From Paenibacillus sp. FJAT-26967 (lineage in GTDB: Bacteria; Bacillota; Bacilli; Paenibacillales; NBRC-103111), in NCBI RefSeq assembly GCF_001541095.1, contig NZ_LMXH01000006.1, forward strand, positions 228,128 through 292,127: a DNA stretch of 64,000 bases, in the 5' to 3' direction. How positions within the stretch are numbered: position 1 is the first letter of the stretch; every line of letters starts with the position of its first letter. Below the pieces are notes generated by a model that worked only from the letters and a program-made list of their open reading frames with translations, ran no database searches and had not been told where the DNA came from. The position numbers and the translations under genes were made by a program. Of this stretch, positions 60,218-64,000 are shown piece by piece.

Positions 60218-60814
60218 ATGAGAAAAATGACGAAATACCCTTCTTTTGATGTAATGGCTGAGCGGGAGCACTGGGATCTTCATACACAATCGATTGTGAG
60301 TGACCGGCTCGTGAGGCAGTCCCAACATCAAGTCCTGAGTCTGGAAGAGGCGGAGCTTCTGCGAAGCTGGTGTTCCCGCCTTGTCGATGATGACCGAGCT
60401 GAGATGATCAATTATGTCATTGAACATATAGATACTACCTTGAGCAGCAGCACAGGCGAAGGTCAGCGTAAGCCTGAGGTCCCCCGTCAACGTGAGCTTA
60501 TTCTCCGGGGTTTGCAGGCAGTAGACAAAATAGCCGAAGGTTTTCACGGACAACCCTTTCACCATCTCAGCGCATTAGAGCAGCGGGAAATCATGAAGAA
60601 CATCGCTGAATCCAAACTTCCCCTGACCGGAGAATGGACAATGACCGTGCAGAATGAGTGGTTCAGCAAACTCCTTAAATTAACAGTGGAAGCTTATTAC
60701 TCCCATCCAACCGTGTGGTCCGAGATCGGCTATGCCGGGCCTGCCTATCCAAGAGGCTACATCCGCACCGACAGAGGGCAGCTTGACCCATGGGAGGCGA
60801 AACCGGAACTATGA
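60218..60814 (+). CDS. Gluconate 2-dehydrogenase subunit 3 family protein
   Basis: 198 residues. Pattern of PF13618: a conserved tail with PLTGEWTMTVQNEWFSKLLK, EAYYSHPTVWSEIGYAGPAY and PRGY, and the central HHLSALEQREIMKNIAESK. No signal peptide. It is the small subunit of membrane-bound gluconate or sugar dehydrogenases. Its stop overlaps the ATG of the GMC oxidoreductase (ATGA), indicating coupling. Confidence 0.9.
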   Translation: MRKMTKYPSFDVMAEREHWDLHTQSIVSDRLVRQSQHQVLSLEEAELLRSWCSRLVDDDRAEMINYVIEHIDTTLSSSTGEGQRKPEVPRQRELILRGLQAVDKIAEGFHGQPFHHLSALEQREIMKNIAESKLPLTGEWTMTVQNEWFSKLLKLTVEAYYSHPTVWSEIGYAGPAYPRGYIRTDRGQLDPWEAKPEL

Positions 60815-62379
60815 GACACGCTACTTCTCAATCGGCAGTTGCCGATGTCGTTATTGTGGGGGCAGGAGCCGCAGGAGGCGTTCTAGCAAGGGAGTTGAGT
60901 GAAGCGGGCCTGGATGTCGTTGTGATCGAAGCGGGACCGCTGCGCGATCCCCAAAGGGATTTTGCCAGTGATGAATTATCGATGCAGAGTCTCGGCTGGC
61001 AGCAAACAAGGCTGGTTAACGGCAGCAATCCGCTTACGATGGGACACAACAATTCGGGGTGGGGAGTCGGCGGAGGCACCCAGCACTTCACGGGCGTTTT
61101 CCTCCGCTTTCACGAATCGGATTTCAAAACCCGTTCCATAGACGGTGTCGGTGAAGATTGGCCTCTTCATTACAAAGATCTAGAGCCCTACTACGATAAA
61201 ATCGAGAAGGACATCGCAGTTTCGGGACCACGGCATTTTCCTTGGGGAAACTTTCGTGGACCGTACCCCTATCCTGAACGTGATCCGCTGAGCCCGAATG
61301 CCTATCTTTTTCAAAAGGGCTGCGAAGAGCTCGGCATAAGAAGCGTCACCGCTCCGCTTGCCATTCTTTCGGCACCTTTCGATGGAAGACCGCCCTGTAT
61401 TAACCGCGGCTTTTGTAATCAGGGTTGTATGCCGAATGCCAAATTCAGCACGCTCATTCACCATTTTCCCAAAGCGGTAGAAGCTGGAGCCACCGTATTA
61501 GCTAATTGCATGGTAACACGCGTTGAGACAGATACAGCAGGCCGGGCAGCGGGTGTAGTGTATGTTAAAAATGGCGTAGAGCATCGGCAAAAAGCCAAAT
61601 ATGTCATTCTCTCCGCCTATGCAGTGGAAACGCCTCGTTTGCTGCTCAACTCAGCTAATCCCCAGTTTCCCGATGGGCTGGCTAACAGCAGCGGCTGGGT
61701 AGGCAAGGCGCTTATGACTCATAGCAGCCATGATGTGTATGCGAAGTTTCAAGAAGAAGTCCGCCTGTACAAGGGGACTCCCGTGCTTGCTACTACACAG
61801 GAATTCTATGAGAGTAACCCAAATCGGGGTTTTGCACGCGGGTATACTCTCCATGCTCACGGGTCCAGGCCGTTGGCTTTTGCGGAGGGCATTACTAAAT
61901 CCGGGGGCTCTTATCCTGTATGGGGTACAGCACTGCGTGAGACGATGCTGGATTACAACTATTACGGCCGAGTCACATTGGTCGGGGAGGTCCTTCCGAA
62001 TGAGAACAACCGTGTGACTTTAGCGGATGAAAAAGATGCAAACGGCATGCCGCGCGCCACGGTTACGTTCAGCTTCGGCGATAATGATCAAAAGCTTATC
62101 CAGCATGCTGTCGAGAACATGCAAGCCATTTTACAAGCGGCGGGCGGCAAACCGGAGTTCGTCGTGCCCGACACCGCCCACCTCATGGGAGGATGCCGTA
62201 TGGGAAGCGATCCTGGCCGCTCGGTCGTAAATTCGTATGGGCAGACGCACGACATCCCGAATTTGTTTGTATGCGATGCCAGCATATTCGTGACTTCGGG
62301 TGGAGCTAACCCTACAAACACGGTCATGGCACTTGCAGCGCGTACAGCTGACTATATTTTAAATGAGGCTACGAAGTAA
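60811..62379 (+). CDS. GMC-family FAD oxidoreductase (gluconate dehydrogenase large-subunit-like)
   Basis: 522 residues from ATG 60811. FAD motif DVVIVGAGAAGGVLARELSE, NNSGWGVGGGTQHFTGVFLR, and the C-terminal HLMGGCRMGSDPGRSVV with SGGANPTNTVMALAARTADY. GMC proteins oxidise alcohol groups of sugars or sugar acids. With subunit-3-like and membrane proteins upstream it forms a likely membrane-bound polyol, gluconate or inositol-type dehydrogenase. No Tat signal is seen, unlike the proteobacterial enzymes, so the active site may face the cytoplasm. The substrate is unknown. Confidence 0.9.
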   Translation: MRHATSQSAVADVVIVGAGAAGGVLARELSEAGLDVVVIEAGPLRDPQRDFASDELSMQSLGWQQTRLVNGSNPLTMGHNNSGWGVGGGTQHFTGVFLRFHESDFKTRSIDGVGEDWPLHYKDLEPYYDKIEKDIAVSGPRHFPWGNFRGPYPYPERDPLSPNAYLFQKGCEELGIRSVTAPLAILSAPFDGRPPCINRGFCNQGCMPNAKFSTLIHHFPKAVEAGATVLANCMVTRVETDTAGRAAGVVYVKNGVEHRQKAKYVILSAYAVETPRLLLNSANPQFPDGLANSSGWVGKALMTHSSHDVYAKFQEEVRLYKGTPVLATTQEFYESNPNRGFARGYTLHAHGSRPLAFAEGITKSGGSYPVWGTALRETMLDYNYYGRVTLVGEVLPNENNRVTLADEKDANGMPRATVTFSFGDNDQKLIQHAVENMQAILQAAGGKPEFVVPDTAHLMGGCRMGSDPGRSVVNSYGQTHDIPNLFVCDASIFVTSGGANPTNTVMALAARTADYILNEATK

Positions 62380-62697
62380 AAAGGAGAGAGTGGGTGATAG
62401 CATCCAGAATGAGCAGATAGCAAATATGCGCAGGATTCAATACTGTGCCGGTGGATCATCACTCTTACAAACCATCGTATGACAGTTGATTGGCAGTTGA
62501 GGTCAAGACTTGGACGGGCCGGCAGATCAACGGAAATCTCTTCCTGCCCAGGCCTGCTCGGATCACACCAGAACTACCGTATGGGACGATACAACCATCG
62601 ATAATTTCTTACATGAAAGCCGTTATCCAACTTGGTAGCTTGCTTCTGGCGTTTCCATTAAAATAAGGGGACACGCTAATTAAAGGAGGGTCTTGTT
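62380..62697. other. Intergenic region before the YqgV-like gene
   Basis: 318 bp with no credible gene or remnant. It ends in AAGGAGGGTC, the ribosome binding site of the gene at 62698. No clear terminator for the GMC operon was found. Confidence 0.5.
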
Positions 62698-63003
62698 ATG
62701 GCAATTGTTGAAATCACGGTTGTTCCCATCGGCACTGCATCTACAAGCTTAAGTGAGTATGTCGCTCATCTTCAAAAAGTACTAGACAACCAACCCCTGC
62801 ACTATGAACTAACCCCTATGAGCACGATAATCGAAGGACCATTGCATCAAATTATGGATGTGGTTATGAAACTGCACGAGAGCCCTTTTGAGAACGGCGC
62901 GATGCGCGTTTCGACCTCTATCAAAATTGATGACCGCCGAGATAAACAGGCATCCATGGAACAGAAACTCCAATCCGTCGCGGATAAGCTAGGGCGTATA
63001 TAG
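62698..63003 (+). CDS. MTH1187/YqgV-family thiamine-binding protein
   Basis: 101 residues: MAIVEITVVPIGTASTSLSE, YELTPMSTIIEGPLHQIMDV and MRVSTSIKIDDRRDK, characteristic of the DUF77/MTH1187 family. Structures of the family show a ferredoxin-like fold and Bacillus YqgV binds thiamine. The role may be storage or delivery of thiamine. AAGGAGGG upstream of the ATG; single gene with its own terminator. Confidence 0.92.
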   Translation: MAIVEITVVPIGTASTSLSEYVAHLQKVLDNQPLHYELTPMSTIIEGPLHQIMDVVMKLHESPFENGAMRVSTSIKIDDRRDKQASMEQKLQSVADKLGRI

Positions 63004-63045
63004 CCCTGCGATTAAATTTGCTCATTTATAGCCAAGAACAACAAA

Positions 63046-63072
63046 AAAGAGACCATATAGGTCTCTTTTTAT
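63046..63072. terminator. Terminator between the YqgV-like gene and the tRNA cluster
   Basis: AAAAAGAGACC and GGTCTCTTTTT around a 5-nt loop, T-runs on both strands; it can end both convergent units. Confidence 0.9.
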
Positions 63073-63097
63073 ATAAAATATTAATTTTCATGAAAAG

Positions 63098-63170
63098 TGA
63101 GCCATGAAGGACTCGAACCTTCGACACCCTGATTAAAAGTCAGGTGCTCTACCAACTGAGCTAATGGCTC
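63098..63170 (-). tRNA. tRNA-Lys (anticodon TTT)
   Basis: Acceptor GAGCCAT with ATGGCTC, anticodon loop CTTTTAA, standard D- and T-arms. CCA is not encoded. Last of the cluster in transcription order. Confidence 0.97.
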
Positions 63171-63187
63171 TCGGTGTAAAATACTGG

Positions 63188-63270
63188 TGGAGGCTGATGG
63201 ATTCGAACCACCGAACTCGTCAGAGAACAGATTTACAGTCTGCTGCGTTTGGCCACTTCGCTAAGCCTCC
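63188..63270 (-). tRNA. tRNA-Tyr (anticodon GTA)
   Basis: Acceptor GGAGGCT with AGCCTCC, anticodon loop CTGTAAA, long variable arm as expected for bacterial tRNA-Tyr. Confidence 0.97.
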
Positions 63271-63318
63271 ACATTGCTGCCAAGCTCTTAAGTTATGAGC
63301 ATTGCTTGACTTAAATGG

Positions 63319-63391
<73 letters not shown>

Positions 63392-63422
63392 ATACTATGA
63401 AATTCATGTAAAACTAAAATGG

Positions 63423-63496
63423 CGGAGCCGACGGGATTCGAACCCGCGGTCTCCTGCGTGACAGGCAGGCATGTTAGGCCTCTACACCACGGCTCC
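63423..63496 (-). tRNA. tRNA-Asp (anticodon GTC)
   Basis: Acceptor GGAGCCG with CGGCTCC, anticodon GTC in GCCTGTCACGC, G discriminator as usual for Asp. Confidence 0.95.
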
Positions 63497-63511
63497 GTAT
63501 AAAGTTGTACA

Positions 63512-63587
63512 TGGTGGACGCTGACGGGATCGAACCGCCGACCCTCTGCTTGTAAGGCAGATGCTCTCCCAGCTGAGCTAAGCGTCC
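63512..63587 (-). tRNA. tRNA-Val (anticodon TAC)
   Basis: Acceptor GGACGCT with AGCGTCC, anticodon loop CTTACAA, CCA encoded at the 3' end. Confidence 0.96.
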
Positions 63588-63600
63588 TTATGTAGTTGTA

Positions 63601-63677
63601 TGGTAGCGGCGGAGGGACTCGAACCCACGACCTCACGGGTATGAACCGTACGCTCTAGCCAGCTGAGCTACGCCGCC
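63601..63677 (-). tRNA. tRNA-Met (anticodon CAT)
   Basis: Acceptor GGCGGCG with CGCCGCT, including a G-U first pair, anticodon CAT in GGTTCATACC, CCA encoded. The paired 1-72 position suggests the elongator rather than the initiator type. A modified CAT tRNA-Ile cannot be ruled out by sequence alone. Confidence 0.93.
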
Positions 63678-63686
63678 TTAAACTGG

Positions 63687-63775
63687 CGGAGAGAGAGGGA
63701 TTCGAACCCTCGCACCGCTTACGCAGTCTAACCCCTTAGCAGAGGGTCCCCTTATAGCCACTTGGGTATCTCTCC
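63687..63775 (-). tRNA. tRNA-Ser (anticodon GCT)
   Basis: 89 nt with long variable arm, acceptor GGAGAGA with TCTCTCC, anticodon loop CTGCTAA. First of the cluster, 140 nt after the 23S rRNA. Confidence 0.96.
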
Positions 63776-63915
63776 AAACATAAATCAATCGAACTAAACA
63801 GGTTGTACCCTGAAAACTAGCAGCGAAAGATGTACTAAGATCCATCCAAAGATCTTGTGGTGCACAGCCATAGGCCATGCTTCGATGTTGGCCTCTACTC
63901 GCGTAAAGACCTGTA

Positions 63916-64000
63916 GGTCAAGCCCTCGACCGATTAGTATTGGTCAGCTCCACACATTGCTGTGCTTCCACCTCCAACCTATCTACCTCGTCGTCTTCAA
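63916..64000 (-). rRNA. 23S ribosomal RNA, 3' end (cut by window edge)
   Basis: On the minus strand the sequence runs TTGAAGACGACGAGGTAGAT through GGAGCTGACCAATACTAATC to GGTCGAGGGCTTGACC, the conserved 3' end of firmicute 23S rRNA. The flank CTAGTTTTCAGGGTAC near 63800-63825 resembles the usual 3' half of the 23S processing stem. The gene continues past the right edge. Confidence 0.95.

Noticed and set aside
61180..61464. Minus-strand frame inside the GMC oxidoreductase gene
   Set aside because: Shadow frame within a clearly conserved coding region.

Overview
The window comes from a low-to-mid GC Gram-positive, endospore-former-like bacterium, most likely Paenibacillus or a close relative. 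The evidence is gene order (cggR-gap-pgk-tpiA-gpmI-eno followed by secG-rnr-smpB-ssrA; trxB-TPR-rapZ-yvcK-whiA-crh; hisZGDBHAFIE next to yvoF-ppaX-lgt-hprK), Bacillus-type regulatory sites (CggR and CtsR operators), strong GGAGG-type ribosome binding sites, S-layer (SLH) and copper-amine-oxidase-like secreted proteins, and YesM/YesN two-component genes beside a sugar ABC transporter.

Layout. 1-10 kb, minus strand: a carbohydrate-sensing and cell-surface region with a YesN-type regulator and YesM-type kinase beside a sugar-binding lipoprotein cut by the window edge, a secreted BNR_4-like protein, and a 1546-residue S-layer-anchored protein with a GHL10 glycoside-hydrolase-like core. 10-17.8 kb: an accessory region, mostly plus strand and partly AT-rich. 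It holds a VOC protein, two TetR regulators, an imine-reductase-like enzyme, a SigX5-like ECF sigma factor, a dihydrofolate-reductase-like protein, a frameshifted nucleotidyltransferase, a DNA-alkylation-repair remnant, a MITE-like hairpin, a diverged fragment of the tmRNA 3' end, and about 210-bp repeats that each carry the last 16 nt of tmRNA. This looks like an island or succession of insertions at the 3' end of ssrA. 17.8-31.7 kb: tmRNA, smpB, rnr, secG, an M50-like peptidase and the complete lower-glycolysis cluster, all minus strand, headed by cggR with its operator.

31.8-44 kb: tRNA-Arg, two small membrane proteins, clpP under a CtsR box, a secreted copper-amine-oxidase-like protein, then crh-like/whiA/yvcK/rapZ, glucokinase, thioredoxin reductase, a TPR protein and prs. 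44-51 kb: histidine biosynthesis in the order hisZ-G-D-B-H-A-F-IE, with no hisC. 51-58 kb: yvoF-like acetyltransferase, ppaX, lgt, hprK, an MsmX/UgpC-type sugar ABC ATPase, a PucR-type regulator and a TagO-type glycosyl-phosphate transferase. HPr kinase, a Crh-like protein, glucokinase, CggR and the sugar ATPase put much of the carbon-catabolite machinery in one window.

58-63 kb, plus strand: a LarA-like racemase, then a small membrane protein, a gluconate-2-dehydrogenase subunit-3-like protein and a GMC oxidoreductase (a likely membrane-bound dehydrogenase set), and a thiamine-binding YqgV-like protein. 63-64 kb: seven minus-strand tRNA genes directly downstream of the 3' end of a 23S rRNA, with no 5S gene between them.

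The most unusual structures are the tmRNA-anchored tandem repeats with their distant truncated copy, the triplicated module in the giant S-layer enzyme, the Crh-position protein that keeps His15, and the 329-residue basic tail on RNase R.
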